Below, one piece after another: positions 40,979-50,441 of a stretch of DNA of 64,000 nucleotides. This DNA is from JBDRCC01 sp043822065 [NCBI: archaeon]. Lineage in GTDB: Archaea; Undinarchaeota; CAZHTU01. Where the stretch lies: contig JBDRCC010000007.1 in the NCBI GenBank assembly GCA_043822065.1, positions 1 through 64,000 on the forward strand, given 5' to 3'. A model generated the notes under the pieces. It made no database searches and had not been told where the DNA came from. It saw only the letters and a list, made by a program, of their open reading frames with translations. A program made the position numbers and the translations under genes. Each line of letters starts with the position of its first letter. Position 1 is the first letter of the stretch.

Positions 40979-43159
40979 ATGGGACGACGTGAACAAATGA
41001 TTGCGGACGCGGCGAAAATGAGCCGCGACCCGCTGCACATAAGGAACATTGGGATAGTGGCACACATCGACCACGGCAAGACCACCTTATCTGATTCGCT
41101 CATAGCGGGTGCAGGCCTGATGTCCGAGGGGCTTGCGGGCAGGCAGCTCGTCATGGACTCATATGACCTCGAGCAGCAGAGGGGAATCACAATATTCGCC
41201 GGCGTGGCATCCATGGTCCACGAGTTTAAGGGCCAGAAATACCTTGTAAACCTCGCCGACACCCCCGGGCACGTCGACTTTGGCGCTGAAGTAGTCAGGT
41301 CGATGCGGGCAGTCGACGGAGTCATTGTAGTCGCATGCGCGGTCGAAGGCGTGATGCCGCAGACCGAAACCGTCATCCGCCAGGCTCTCGAAGAGAGGGC
41401 AAGGCCGCTCCTTTTCATAAACAAAGTTGACCGGCTCCTGAACGAGCTCAAGCTCACTCCGGAGGAGCTCCAGAACCGGTTCCTGAAGACAATCAACGAG
41501 GTCAACAAGCTTATCCGGAGCATGGCTCCAGACGACCTCAAGGAGAAATGGCAGGTCAACGTAAACGATGGCTCCGTCGCGTTCGGCTCGGCTTACCACA
41601 CCTGGGCGCTGAACGTCCCGGTAATGAAAGAGAAGAAAATCACATTCAAGGACATAATCGACACTTACTCCAAGCACGGCTCAAACCTCGAAGCCGCCGC
41701 CGAGGAGCTGTCCAAAAAGGCCCCATCCTACCAGGTTCTCCTTGACATGGTCGTAACGCATCTTCCAAATCCACTCGTCGCCCAGAAGTACCGGATTCCA
41801 AAAATCTGGAGCGGGGACATATCCTCTGAACTCGGGAAGAGCCTTGTAAACTGCAATGCAGACGGCCCGCTCGCATTCATGGTAACGAAAGTCAATGTCG
41901 ACCCGCAGGCTGGCGAGGTCGCCACAGGGCGCCTTTTTTCAGGGACTATCAAGCCTGGAATGGACATAAAATATGTCACTGGGAAGTCAACAGGCAGGAC
42001 CCAGCAGATAAGCCTCATGATTGCAAACGAGAGGTACAACGTCGATGAGGTCTCAGCAGGCAACCTCGTAACCGTATCAGGCCTCAAGAATGCAATCTCC
42101 GGCGAGACCATCTGCGAGGTAGGCACCGAGATGGAGCCGTTCGAGTCCATCCACCTCTCTGAGCCGGTCATTTCCAAGGCCGTCGAAGCGAAGAACACGA
42201 AGGACCTGCCAAAGCTCATCCAAGTCTTAAGGGACCTTGAGAAAGAGGACCCCTCAATGAAGATTCAGATAAATGACGAGACCGGCGAGCACATAATCTC
42301 CGGCATGGGGGAGCTCCACCTCGAAATCATCGAGCACAGGATAACAAAGGACAGGGGCGTCCAGATTATCACCTCCCCTCCAATCGTCGTTTACCGGGAG
42401 ACTGTCGCAAAGGGCGCAGGCCCGATTGAGGGCAAGTCCCCGAACAAGCACAACAAATTCCTTATCGAGGTCATGCCCGTCGAGGAGAGCATAATAAAAG
42501 CCATTGACTCCGGCGAGCTGGACCTCACCCGGCTCAAGGGCAAGGAGCTCGCTACCTCCCTGATACAGTTCGGGATGGAGAGGGACGAGGCAAAGAGGGT
42601 TAAGGCGATACACGGGACCAACATACTCGTAGACGCGTCGAAGGGAGTTCAGAACCTCTTTGAGACAATGGAGCTGGTAGTCCAGGCATTTGAGGAGGCA
42701 ATGGACTCAGGTCCGCTTGCAAGGGAGAAAGCGGCACGAGTTAAGGTAAGGCTTACCGATGCGTCCCTCCACGAGGACACAATCCACAGGGGTCCGGGGC
42801 AGGTAATCCCGGCAGTAAAGGACGCTATATACTCAGCAATGCTGCAGGCAGCTGCCGGCCTCATAGAGCCGAAGCAGAAGATTTATATCCGCGTCCCGCA
42901 GGACTACATGGGTGCGGTTACCCGCGAGCTGCAGTCTAGGCGCGGGCAGATACTTGACATGAACCAGGAAGGGGATTTATCGATCATTGAAGCTAAGGCC
43001 CCAGTTGCCGAGATGCTCGGATTCGCGTCAGCGATCCGCTCGGCGGCAGAGGGCAGGGTTCTTTGGAGCACTGAAAACGCAGGTTTTGAGCTGCTTCCGA
43101 GAGAGCTTCAAGATGACGTTGTCCGGAAAATCCGGCAGCGTAAAGGTATAGGAGGTTAA
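40979..43159 (+). CDS. fusA: Translation elongation factor aEF-2
   Basis: 726 aa, GTPase for ribosomal translocation. G1 AHIDHGKT at 28-35, G3 [10 protein letters not shown]4 NKVD; domains II-V follow. The diphthamide loop [15 protein letters not shown] retains the modifiable His (within HRG). It has its own promoter and is followed 5 bp later by EF-1A with the Shine-Dalgarno GGAGGT between. Start ATG 40979 also begins the family sequence MGRREQMI. Confidence 0.97.
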   Translation: MGRREQMIADAAKMSRDPLHIRNIGIVAHIDHGKTTLSDSLIAGAGLMSEGLAGRQLVMDSYDLEQQRGITIFAGVASMVHEFKGQKYLVNLADTPGHVDFGAEVVRSMRAVDGVIVVACAVEGVMPQTETVIRQALEERARPLLFINKVDRLLNELKLTPEELQNRFLKTINEVNKLIRSMAPDDLKEKWQVNVNDGSVAFGSAYHTWALNVPVMKEKKITFKDIIDTYSKHGSNLEAAAEELSKKAPSYQVLLDMVVTHLPNPLVAQKYRIPKIWSGDISSELGKSLVNCNADGPLAFMVTKVNVDPQAGEVATGRLFSGTIKPGMDIKYVTGKSTGRTQQISLMIANERYNVDEVSAGNLVTVSGLKNAISGETICEVGTEMEPFESIHLSEPVISKAVEAKNTKDLPKLIQVLRDLEKEDPSMKIQINDETGEHIISGMGELHLEIIEHRITKDRGVQIITSPPIVVYRETVAKGAGPIEGKSPNKHNKFLIEVMPVEESIIKAIDSGELDLTRLKGKELATSLIQFGMERDEAKRVKAIHGTNILVDASKGVQNLFETMELVVQAFEEAMDSGPLAREKAARVKVRLTDASLHEDTIHRGPGQVIPAVKDAIYSAMLQAAAGLIEPKQKIYIRVPQDYMGAVTRELQSRRGQILDMNQEGDLSIIEAKAPVAEMLGFASAIRSAAEGRVLWSTENAGFELLPRELQDDVVRKIRQRKGIGG

Positions 43160-43164
43160 GACAC

Positions 43165-44445
43165 ATGGCGACCAACAAGCCACACATGAACTTGGTCTTC
43201 ATCGGACACGTAGACCACGGGAAATCCACCACAGTCGGGAGGATTCTCTTCGAAAAGGGAGTCATCTCAGAACAGGTGATTAAGAAATACGAAGACGAGG
43301 CTGCGAAGTCCGGTAAGGCAACGTTCAAGTTCGCGTGGGTAATGGATGCTATGAAAGAGGAACGTGAGCGGGGTCTTACAATAGACATCGCGCACAGGAG
43401 ATTCGACACGGACAAGTACTACTTTACCGTCATCGACGCTCCCGGCCACAGGGATTTCGTGAAGAACATGATCACGGGCACCTCGCAGGCCGACGCAGCT
43501 GTCCTTGTCATCGCCGCAAACGACGGTGTCATGGAACAGACGAAGGAGCACGCATGGCTCGCCAGGACTCTTGGGATACAGCAGCTGATAGTTGCTATGA
43601 ACAAGATGGACACGGTGAACTTTGACGAAAAGGTGTACAACGACCGCAAGAAGGAAATAGAGAGCCTCCTCAAACCGATTGGCTACAAGATGGAGAATGT
43701 CCCCGTCGTGCCGATAGCCAGCTATGCAACAGCCGAGAACCTTACTCAGAAGGCTGGCGCAAAGATGGGCTGGTACAAGGGTCCATCCATCATTGAGGCG
43801 CTCGATGCGCTTAAGGAGCCGCCCAAGGCGACAGACAAGCCGCTCAGGCTGCCCCTCCAGGACGTCTACTCCATAACCGGAGTCGGCACAGTCCCGGTAG
43901 GCAGGGTTGAGACCGGCGTAATCAAGCCCGGCATGAAGATTGCCTTCGAGCCGGCGGGCGTGACTGGCGAGGTCAAGACCGTGGAAATGCACCACGAGCA
44001 GCTCTCGCAGGCAGGTCCGGGCGACAACGTAGGCTTCAACGTAAGGGGCGTCGGCAAAGACGACATCCGCAGAGGAGACGTCGTCGGGCCGGCAGAAAAC
44101 CCGCCAACGGTTGTAGAGGAGTTTACGGCGCAGATAGTTGTTTTAAAGCACCCGTCTGCAATAACCGTAGGCTACACTCCTGTGTTCCACGCACACACGA
44201 CACAGTGCGCGTGCACCTTTACTGAACTGACAAAGAAAATTGACCCGAAGAGCGGCCAAGCGGTTGCGGAGAACCCGGACTTCATAAAGACCGGCGACGC
44301 TGCAATCGTCAAGCTGAAGCCATTACAGCCACTCGTGCTGGAAAAGGCTTCTGACTTCCCGCCACTCGGAAGGTTTGCAGTCAGGGATTCGGGTGCAACT
44401 GTCGCAGCCGGTGTTGTGCTGGACATAGTCCCGAAGAAGAAATAG
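43165..44445 (+). CDS. tuf: Translation elongation factor aEF-1A
   Basis: 426 aa, delivers aminoacyl-tRNA. G1 GHVDHGKST at 12-20, G3 [10 protein letters not shown]4 NKMD; domain 2 begins [14 protein letters not shown] and domain 3 holds [13 protein letters not shown] Shine-Dalgarno GGAGG (43151-43155) precedes the ATG. Full length. A stem-loop follows before uS10. Confidence 0.98.
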   Translation: MATNKPHMNLVFIGHVDHGKSTTVGRILFEKGVISEQVIKKYEDEAAKSGKATFKFAWVMDAMKEERERGLTIDIAHRRFDTDKYYFTVIDAPGHRDFVKNMITGTSQADAAVLVIAANDGVMEQTKEHAWLARTLGIQQLIVAMNKMDTVNFDEKVYNDRKKEIESLLKPIGYKMENVPVVPIASYATAENLTQKAGAKMGWYKGPSIIEALDALKEPPKATDKPLRLPLQDVYSITGVGTVPVGRVETGVIKPGMKIAFEPAGVTGEVKTVEMHHEQLSQAGPGDNVGFNVRGVGKDDIRRGDVVGPAENPPTVVEEFTAQIVVLKHPSAITVGYTPVFHAHTTQCACTFTELTKKIDPKSGQAVAENPDFIKTGDAAIVKLKPLQPLVLEKASDFPPLGRFAVRDSGATVAAGVVLDIVPKKK

Positions 44446-44455
44446 GAAATAGCAT

Positions 44456-44484
44456 CCAGAAGCAGCCATAAGGCTGCTTCCTGG
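44456..44484 (+). terminator. Stem-loop between tuf and rps10
   Basis: AAGCAGCC/GGCTGCTT, perfect 8 bp with an ATAA loop, extended by CCAG/CTGG past a bulge. A partial terminator or processing site could lower uS10 relative to EF-1A. Confidence 0.55.
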
Positions 44485-44499
44485 AACATTTAGAAGAAC

Positions 44500-44808
44500 A
44501 TGTCAACAGCTCGAATAAGGCTGATAAGCACGAACCTGGACAGCTTAGCCAGCATTTGTGCCGAAATCGGCGACATAGCGAAGCGGACATCGACCAAACT
44601 GAAGGGTCCAATCCCACTTCCGACAAAGAAGATGCGGGTTACCACGCGCAAGTCTGTTTCAGGCGACGGCACGGCAACTTTTGACCGCTGGGAAATGCGA
44701 ATCCACAAGCGGCTCATAGACATCGAGACTACCGAGCGCGCCATGAGGCAGATAATGCGCATTCAGGTTCCGGAAGACGTCCAGATTGAGATAGAAGTCC
44801 CGACTTAG
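44500..44808 (+). CDS. rps10: Ribosomal protein uS10
   Basis: 102 aa. Segment [20 protein letters not shown] and the C-terminal [14 protein letters not shown] are family signatures. Small-subunit head protein, placed after EF-1A as in other archaea. Confidence 0.97.
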   Translation: MSTARIRLISTNLDSLASICAEIGDIAKRTSTKLKGPIPLPTKKMRVTTRKSVSGDGTATFDRWEMRIHKRLIDIETTERAMRQIMRIQVPEDVQIEIEVPT

Positions 44809-44858
44809 GGAGTAGTTTCTCGATAATTATTAAACCGAGCCAGCAATAGCTTTTTTTG

Positions 44859-45638
44859 ATGAAGACATCCATCCTAATTACCAACGACGACGGCCCGAAC
44901 TCGCCCTTTCTCGCCCCCCTTGCGAGCGAACTATCCTCGCTTGGCAACATTACAGTCTGCGTTCCCGCGGTCCAGCAGTCCGCAATAGGCACCGCGTTCT
45001 CCGCCCAGTACCCAATCTCCTACTATGAGGAGCAGCTCAACGGCGGCAAGATGTACATCGTCTCAGGCTCGCCAATCGACTGTTTCAGGATGGCGTACCA
45101 CAACCTCGTCGGAAAGCGCCCGGACATTGTCGTCAGCGGGATAAACCTCGGGGAGAACCTTTCCTTGATTTCAACAGCATCTTCCGGCACCCTTGGCGTC
45201 GTCAGCTATGCGGCAATGCACGGAATCTCGGGAATCGCATTCAGCCAGGAGGTCAGGCTCGAGGCCCTGAAGTACCACCGCGGCAGCATAGACCTTCCTG
45301 CGTCAATCCCCTCCAAACTGGCAAAGCGGATGGTGTCTGCCATTCTTAAGAAGGGAATGCCGGAGGGCGCCGACTTCCTGAACGTTAATTTTCCAGCCGG
45401 CGTGAAAATGTCAACCCCAATAAAGATAACGCCCTTATCTAAAGCATACTACAAGGACGCGTTGGATCCGAGGAAGGACCCCCACGGCAGGCTTTACTAC
45501 TGGAACGCAGGCAAGCCAGTGCTCAAGGGCGCCAAAGGGACGGACACATATGAGCTGAAAAGCGGATTTGTCTCGGTTACGCCAATAGCCCTGCCACACA
45601 GCCCGAAAACTCAGCTTCTTCCAGATTTTTTTAGGTAA
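44859..45638 (+). CDS. surE: 5'/3'-nucleotidase SurE
   Basis: 259 aa. Catalytic N-terminal block ILITNDDGPNSP (TNDDG at 8-12), SGSPIDCFRMAY and DIVVSGINLGENL complete the metal site. Dephosphorylates nucleoside monophosphates and possibly polyphosphate. TATA-like AATTATTAAACC lies 25-30 bp upstream of ATG 44859 (an in-frame TTG precedes it), so leaderless expression is likely. Confidence 0.93.
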   Translation: MKTSILITNDDGPNSPFLAPLASELSSLGNITVCVPAVQQSAIGTAFSAQYPISYYEEQLNGGKMYIVSGSPIDCFRMAYHNLVGKRPDIVVSGINLGENLSLISTASSGTLGVVSYAAMHGISGIAFSQEVRLEALKYHRGSIDLPASIPSKLAKRMVSAILKKGMPEGADFLNVNFPAGVKMSTPIKITPLSKAYYKDALDPRKDPHGRLYYWNAGKPVLKGAKGTDTYELKSGFVSVTPIALPHSPKTQLLPDFFR

Positions 45639-45709
45639 ACGCCGGAAAATATCCCCTGCGCGCCTATGAGTTAATGATTTAAATCACCTGCACATTTATT
45701 GCACTCCTA

Positions 45710-46246
45710 ATGCCGTTAAGCAACAACCAGATACTTGGCGTAGTCATATCGGTTGTAGTATTCACCCTCGTTGCCCATACCTTCTACCCGCGGCTTTTTC
45801 TTTTCACTGCTTTTGTCGCCCTTGGGCTGATAAGCAAGTACTATAAGGCGCTTTACGCAGTCTCCTTCCTCATAGTTGACCTGACTGACCTTTTTGTTTA
45901 CCTGACATTCTACAAGCTGGGGCCAAGCTACGCTTTCATGATTGCCCCAATATTCGCCTACACCTATCTTGCGATGGGATGGGCTGGAAACGAGGGGCCG
46001 ACCGACGCAACCGCCAGGCTAATCGGAATACTCATCTCAACCCTCCTCCTGTTCCAGCTTGGGGTGATGTTTCCGCCCATGATGGCGATAGTGATATACG
46101 TCACAGTCGCAGGCTTCATCTGGGGGATGCTGCAGATGCTGGTTTTTCACATACCCAATCCCATATACTTCCCCATCGCCCTATGCCGGGGCGTCCTTTA
46201 CTACAAGCTCCTTCCATATTTTATGCCCCTCCTCGGGTTAGGCTAA
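45710..46246 (+). CDS. Polytopic membrane protein, tandem paralogue A
   Basis: 178 aa, about six helices. Colinear with the next gene: both begin MPLS-N/K-N/K, share GLISKYYKA, AVSFLI-DLTD, FYKLG-YAF, GNEGPTD, a late Pro-rich motif (IPNPIYFPIALCRG) and PLLGLG. No known family. The GNEGPTD loop and conserved helix-1 K/YY suggest function at a membrane-cytoplasm interface. Own TATA-like box (GATTTAAATC) precedes it. Confidence 0.75.
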   Translation: MPLSNNQILGVVISVVVFTLVAHTFYPRLFLFTAFVALGLISKYYKALYAVSFLIVDLTDLFVYLTFYKLGPSYAFMIAPIFAYTYLAMGWAGNEGPTDATARLIGILISTLLLFQLGVMFPPMMAIVIYVTVAGFIWGMLQMLVFHIPNPIYFPIALCRGVLYYKLLPYFMPLLGLG

Positions 46247-46293
46247 AACCCCGAAAGTTAAGGATTTAAAGCGGACCGTACTCTAGTGGATAG

Positions 46294-46842
46294 ATGCCGC
46301 TCAGCAAAAACAAGATAGTGGGGGCTGCCATAACTCTTAGCCTATTGACCGTACTAACCAACACCTACTATCCAAAGCTTTTCTACTTCCTGGTGTTCGC
46401 AAGCATCGGCCTCATCTCGAAGTACTACAAGGCGGTTTACGCAGTCTCTTTCCTGATAATCGACCTGACGGATTTTTTTGTAATCCTCGCCTTCTACAAG
46501 CTCGGCTCTACCTACGCGTTCGCGCTCGTGCCGATTTTTGCCTATTTTTACCTTGTAACTGGATTGTACGGCAATGAGGGCCCAACGGACTGCACCTCTA
46601 GATTCATAGGGCATTTGCTCAACACCCTCCTGTTGTTTTACACTGCCGCCGTGTACCCTCCTGCGACTGTCTTTTTCATCTATATACTATTGGCCGGCCT
46701 AATCTGGGGTACAAACCAGATGCTGATGTTCCACATAATAAACCCAGTCTACTACCCCATAGCTATCTGCCGCGCAGCGCTCTACTGGCGGGTTCTGCCA
46801 TACCTCCTTCCGCTTATCGGTTTAGCGACTATCCCCCCTTAG
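46294..46842 (+). CDS. Polytopic membrane protein, tandem paralogue B
   Basis: 182 aa, the second copy of the tandem pair, starting MPLSKNKIVG and ending LPLIGLATIPP. Shares all conserved blocks with copy A (GLISKYYKA, VSFLIIDLTD, GNEGPTDCT, INPVYYPIAICRA). Preceded by GATTTAAAGC, another TATA-like box at similar spacing. Divergence is spread along the length, so the duplication is not recent. Function unknown. Confidence 0.75.
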   Translation: MPLSKNKIVGAAITLSLLTVLTNTYYPKLFYFLVFASIGLISKYYKAVYAVSFLIIDLTDFFVILAFYKLGSTYAFALVPIFAYFYLVTGLYGNEGPTDCTSRFIGHLLNTLLLFYTAAVYPPATVFFIYILLAGLIWGTNQMLMFHIINPVYYPIAICRAALYWRVLPYLLPLIGLATIPP

Positions 46843-46891
46843 CCCCGCAACTGCATAAAGCATATAAAGATTTCCCGGCTATACTCCGGAT

Positions 46892-47476
46892 ATGAAACTC
46901 AGTGAAAGGTTGGCACATTACCTTCCGAACGACTGGAAGATATACGCGTTCACAGCCGTGGCTCTCCTCTCGCTTGGGCTATACTTCGTAATACTCGGGC
47001 TTATACAGTTTGCAGGCACGCTAAAGCTCATTTTCCTTTTCATCTCGCTCACAATCCTCATCATAATAATGCGGTTTCCCGAGAGGATATCCGAAGTGGG
47101 CGGGACGGACATAGAGCTCGTCCTGATAGCATTCATGGGCGCATTCTACGGCCCGACAATAGGCGGGGCGTTCGGCTTCCTGTCGACCGCAGTTTCCGAA
47201 TACTTCACTGCGAACACGCCGCAGTACCGGATAGCCGAGACTATAGCACACACGATAGTCGGGATAGTCGCCGGGCTTTGGCTCACCCTGACTCCAGAGA
47301 ACTACATGTTCGTCCTGATGGTTTTTGTCGTCGTTTCCCATGTAATCTCCCGCCCGATTTGCATCGCAATCGGCTGCCCGTTTGTCCCTCAGGTCGGCTA
47401 CATGTTCGTCAACATCCTCTGGTCCTACGTCATAATCCGCCAGTTCGGGCTTTACCTCTTCAGCATATTCGCGTGA
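46892..47476 (+). CDS. Membrane protein, ECF-S-component-like
   Basis: 194 aa, five to six helices. ELVLIAFMGAFYGPTIGGAFGFLS resembles the glycine-rich helix 1-2 block of ECF transporter substrate-binding (S) components or related vitamin transporters; no A or T components are adjacent. Possibly linked to the two upstream membrane paralogues. Followed by the OB-domain gene. Confidence 0.5.
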   Translation: MKLSERLAHYLPNDWKIYAFTAVALLSLGLYFVILGLIQFAGTLKLIFLFISLTILIIIMRFPERISEVGGTDIELVLIAFMGAFYGPTIGGAFGFLSTAVSEYFTANTPQYRIAETIAHTIVGIVAGLWLTLTPENYMFVLMVFVVVSHVISRPICIAIGCPFVPQVGYMFVNILWSYVIIRQFGLYLFSIFA

Positions 47477-47481
47477 GCCAA

Positions 47482-47811
47482 ATGGAAACAATAAGCTACT
47501 CAGACTTCAAAAAAATGGAGCTCAGGGTAGGGAAAATCCTCCTGGTCTCCCGCGTCGAGGGCGCAGACAAGCTCTACAAACTGAAGGTAGACATAGGCCG
47601 GGGTGAGCCAATATCGCTGGTCACCGGGCTTGTGCCATACTACTCTGAAGACAAGCTCCTTGGGAAAGAGATTGTAGTTCTCGTCAACCTAGAGCCGAAG
47701 AAGCTCAAGGGCGAAGTGTCCAACGGAATGCTCCTATGCGCCGAGGACGGCGGCAAGGTCGCGCTGCTGAAGCCCGACTTTGGCGTCTCACCCGGCTCAG
47801 TTGTGGACTGA
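47482..47811 (+). CDS. tRNA-binding OB-fold protein (MetRS C-terminal/CsaA type)
   Basis: 109 aa. YSDFKKMELRVGKILLVSRV with GADKLYKLKVDIG, then LVTGLV and VLVNLEPKKLKGEVSNGMLL are the EMAPII/Arc1p/CsaA tRNA-binding domain signature. In archaea such stand-alone domains act as trans-acting MetRS partners. ATG 47482 is used; the upstream frame is inside the membrane gene. Overlaps nothing; 43 bp before tRNA-Ser. Confidence 0.88.
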   Translation: METISYSDFKKMELRVGKILLVSRVEGADKLYKLKVDIGRGEPISLVTGLVPYYSEDKLLGKEIVVLVNLEPKKLKGEVSNGMLLCAEDGGKVALLKPDFGVSPGSVVD

Positions 47812-47854
47812 GAAAAGTTTTAAACAAACACCCACTATACTTTAACTACCTCAT

Positions 47855-47942
47855 GCCGAGGTGGCAGAATCTGGCTAATGCGCTGGTCTTGAGAACCAGT
47901 GGGCCTTTCGGGTCCGTATGAGTTCAAATCTCATCCTCGGCG
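47855..47942 (+). tRNA. tRNA-Ser (TGA)
   Basis: Type II tRNA: acceptor GCCGAGG/CCTCGGC, anticodon stem CTGGT/ACCAG, loop CTTGAGA (TGA), long variable arm GGGCC-TTTC-GGGTCC, T loop TTCAAAT, discriminator G. CCA not encoded. Confidence 0.95.
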
Positions 47943-47998
47943 CTTTTCATTCAGAATCAATCCTAAGGTATATATATCGCGCGCATTTACACAGGGGC

Positions 47999-48574
47999 AT
48001 GGGGATACTAAAAGAGGCGCGTTTTGAAAAATCACTTCATGAGACGGAAAAAATACTGTACGCCATTGTACCGTCGCTTTTGAGCAGTCCACACATATGG
48101 TTGGGCGTTTTCCTGTTCTTCTACGGCATACTCTTAGGTTCTTTTATTTCAGGAGCAGGCATCTTCTTTCTCATTCTCAGTATCCTGATGATACAATGGG
48201 GATATGTCAAAATAAAAAGGACAACATACTACATCACAAACGTGCGGGTAGTTATGGAGTTGCCATTTTTTAATTATCACGTGATGGACATAACCTACGA
48301 CAAAATCACAGATGTCCAAGCACGCCAAAGCTTTTTAGAGCGCATCCTTGACTATGGTCACGTAATCATCAACACAGCAGGCACCCCTCTTTCTGAACTC
48401 AAGATTATGGGGGTTAGAAACTATGCTGAGCTGGGTGAGGCGATAAATGGCTGCCGCGCAAAAAAATCCACAACAACGGAAGAATCCCCCTTGGCTATCC
48501 TAAAGAAAAGGTTTGCCAGAGGCGAGATAAATGAAGACGAATTTTTGAAAAAGAAGCGACTCTTGGCAGAATAG
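47999..48574 (+). CDS. Membrane protein with bacterial-PH domain and C-terminal SHOCT
   Basis: 191 aa. Two helices at about 37-70 (LLSSPHIWLGVFLFFYGILL, GAGIFFLILSILMI) precede a PH-like (bPH2) domain (TTYYITNVRVVME...ITDVQARQSFLERILDYGHV). The tail SPLAILKKRFARGEINEDEF is a SHOCT oligomerisation motif. Start 47999 follows a TATATATA box; the longer frame would enter tRNA-Ser. Probably a membrane-associated structural protein. Confidence 0.8.
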   Translation: MGILKEARFEKSLHETEKILYAIVPSLLSSPHIWLGVFLFFYGILLGSFISGAGIFFLILSILMIQWGYVKIKRTTYYITNVRVVMELPFFNYHVMDITYDKITDVQARQSFLERILDYGHVIINTAGTPLSELKIMGVRNYAELGEAINGCRAKKSTTTEESPLAILKKRFARGEINEDEFLKKKRLLAE

Positions 48575-48695
48575 GACATCCTATGTGCTTTTTATTCCAA
48601 AGAAACAAAAACCCGTTTCCTTGGCACCTCTTTTTACGCGGTTTAGTTGAAACCTAAATAAAAGAATAAGAACTAGATGTTCTTTACTCACAAAT

Positions 48696-49343
48696 ATGTG
48701 GCCGTTCAAGAAGGACAAGAAAACCGAAATAGAAAAACGGAAGAAGACGCTCGAAAAGAAAAAGGCGAAAATTGACAAGAAAAAGAAGGACGCTGCCGAA
48801 AAGTCAAAAACGCCGAAGGTAAAGGGCGGCAAAGAGCCCCCTGCTGCAAAGATGGGGGGCGTCGCCGACCGGCTTGAGCGCGGGCTTGAGCAGCTCGAGA
48901 AGCTTGGCGAGGAGGAATATTACCAGCCGGACTCCAAGCCATACGAGTTCCGGTTTGGTCAGGGGATTGTCAACCTTAATGTGCGCGGCAAGACGCTAGC
49001 CGACCTGTTCGAGAACGCAGCCGAAGCCATGTTTGGCGTAATGGTCGACCTCAACCAGATCGAGGCTGTGGACTCTAAGACCGTTGAAGTCGAGTCGGCG
49101 TATCCTGCGGACATGCTGAAGGCGTGGCTCGACAGCCTGCTATTCCACTACGGCGTGGACTATCTTATCTTCAGCGACTTTGATGTCAAAATAACCGGCA
49201 ACAAGCTTACTGGAACGGCTACCGGCGAGGAGCTTGACAGCAAAATGCATGAAAAGAAATGCGAGGTCAAAAACATACTCAAGGACGTGCAAATCGAGCA
49301 AAAAAGGAACGGTTTTGAGGCGAAATTGTCCCTCGAAATATAA
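48696..49343 (+). CDS. Archease-domain protein with Lys-rich N-terminal extension
   Basis: 215 aa. Residues ~83-215 follow the archease fold: LADLFENAAEAMFGVMVDLN, LKAWLDSLLFHYGVDYLIFS, FDVKITG..., GEELDSKMHEKKCEVKN and the last strands. Archease is the RtcB (tRNA ligase) activator needed after BHB splicing. Two oddities: a ~75-residue KKDKKTEIEKRKKTLEKKKA-type N-terminal arm, and the region where archeases carry HTAD reads FRFGQGIVNLNVRG, lacking the conserved Asp. It may be a divergent or altered-activity member. Confidence 0.7.
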   Translation: MWPFKKDKKTEIEKRKKTLEKKKAKIDKKKKDAAEKSKTPKVKGGKEPPAAKMGGVADRLERGLEQLEKLGEEEYYQPDSKPYEFRFGQGIVNLNVRGKTLADLFENAAEAMFGVMVDLNQIEAVDSKTVEVESAYPADMLKAWLDSLLFHYGVDYLIFSDFDVKITGNKLTGTATGEELDSKMHEKKCEVKNILKDVQIEQKRNGFEAKLSLEI

Positions 49344-49364
49344 TTGCCGCCCCTCGATGAAAAC

Positions 49365-49374
49365 CTTTATAAAT
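49365..49374 (+). promoter_or_regulatory. Promoter of the large ribosomal protein operon
   Basis: CTTTATAAAT sits 83 bp before the uL3 ATG, leaving a ~50-nt leader with CCCTCGAGGG and AATCGA/TCGATT inverted repeats. Confidence 0.55.
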
Positions 49375-49447
49375 GAGGGCACTAAATATGTTGTCACCCT
49401 CGAGGGAATCGAGCGGTTTTTTCGATTTATCATATCGAGAATAGACT

Positions 49448-50440
49448 ATGACTAGATGGAAGGGTAAGCCCCGTGCGGGCTCTCGTGCATACAGCCCTAG
49501 GAAGAGGGCAGCATCGCAGTCAGCTCGCGTTAGGTCCTGGCCCGTTTCTGTGAAGTCCGAGAAGCCAGTTTTCCTTGCCGGCTTTGCAGGCTACAAGGCA
49601 GGGATGACCCACTGCTTTGCCATCGACAATCGAAAGGATTCCCATTCGTCCGGCAAAGAAATCATGCTCTCCTGCACAGTCCTTGAAACCCCACCTCTTG
49701 TTCTCTTCGGCGCCCGTGCGTACAAGAAAACCCCATACGGCCTTGTCATACTCTCTGAAACCTACTCAAGTGATAACAGCAAATACGTCCTCGCCCGCGT
49801 CCGGCCTGGCAAGCCAAATGCAAACTTCGCCCAGGAGTCCGCAGGCGCATACGATATACGTGCACTTCTCCACACCCAGCCTTACAAGCTGAAGGGCGTC
49901 CCGAAAAAGGTGCCGGAAGTAATAGAGCTCGGGCTTCTCGGCTCGAACGAGGAGAAGCTCAAGTTCATCCAGGAAAAGCTCGGCAAGGAAGTGCCAGTCT
50001 CTGAGGTCCTAAGCCCAGGGCAGTTTATCGATGCCCTTGCAGTGACGAAAGGCAAGGGATTCCAGGGCAGGATAAAGCGGTTCGGCGTAAAGATGATGAA
50101 GCGCAAGCAGGCATCGCTGAAGACCAGGCGCTCAGGCACCATCGGCGGAAGGCAGACTGGAACAAGGTGGCAGGTACCGATGCCAGGCCAGATGGGCTAC
50201 CACCAGAGGTGCGAATACAACAAAAAGCTCATACTCGTCGGGAGCGAGCCCATAACCCCGAAGGGCGGGTTCATACGCTACGGCGAAGTAGTCGGGGATT
50301 ACGTCCTTGTCGAAGGCTCAGTCCCAGGCCCGACGAAGCGGCTCATCACCATCCGGCACGCGCTCAGGTCGTCGCCAACTTACGCTCCAAAGCCAATCGA
50401 AATAACCTATATCAGCAGGGAGTCAAAGCAGGGAGCATAG
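49448..50440 (+). CDS. rpl3: Ribosomal protein uL3
   Basis: 330 aa, archaeal/eukaryal type with N-terminal PRAGSRAYSPRKRA. GFAGYKAGMTH and KGFQGRIKRFGVKMMKRKQA, then RWQVPMPGQMGYHQRCEYNK are signatures reaching the peptidyl transferase centre. First gene of the operon. Confidence 0.97.
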   Translation: MTRWKGKPRAGSRAYSPRKRAASQSARVRSWPVSVKSEKPVFLAGFAGYKAGMTHCFAIDNRKDSHSSGKEIMLSCTVLETPPLVLFGARAYKKTPYGLVILSETYSSDNSKYVLARVRPGKPNANFAQESAGAYDIRALLHTQPYKLKGVPKKVPEVIELGLLGSNEEKLKFIQEKLGKEVPVSEVLSPGQFIDALAVTKGKGFQGRIKRFGVKMMKRKQASLKTRRSGTIGGRQTGTRWQVPMPGQMGYHQRCEYNKKLILVGSEPITPKGGFIRYGEVVGDYVLVEGSVPGPTKRLITIRHALRSSPTYAPKPIEITYISRESKQGA

Positions 50441-50441
50441 A

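Noticed and set aside
32000-44445. Inteins in RNA polymerase or elongation factor genes
   Set aside because: All subunits have normal lengths and continuous conserved motifs; no LAGLIDADG or splice blocks found.
47278-47482. N-terminal extension of the tRNA-binding OB protein
   Set aside because: The added codons lie inside the membrane protein gene and encode His/Pro/Arg-rich shadow sequence.
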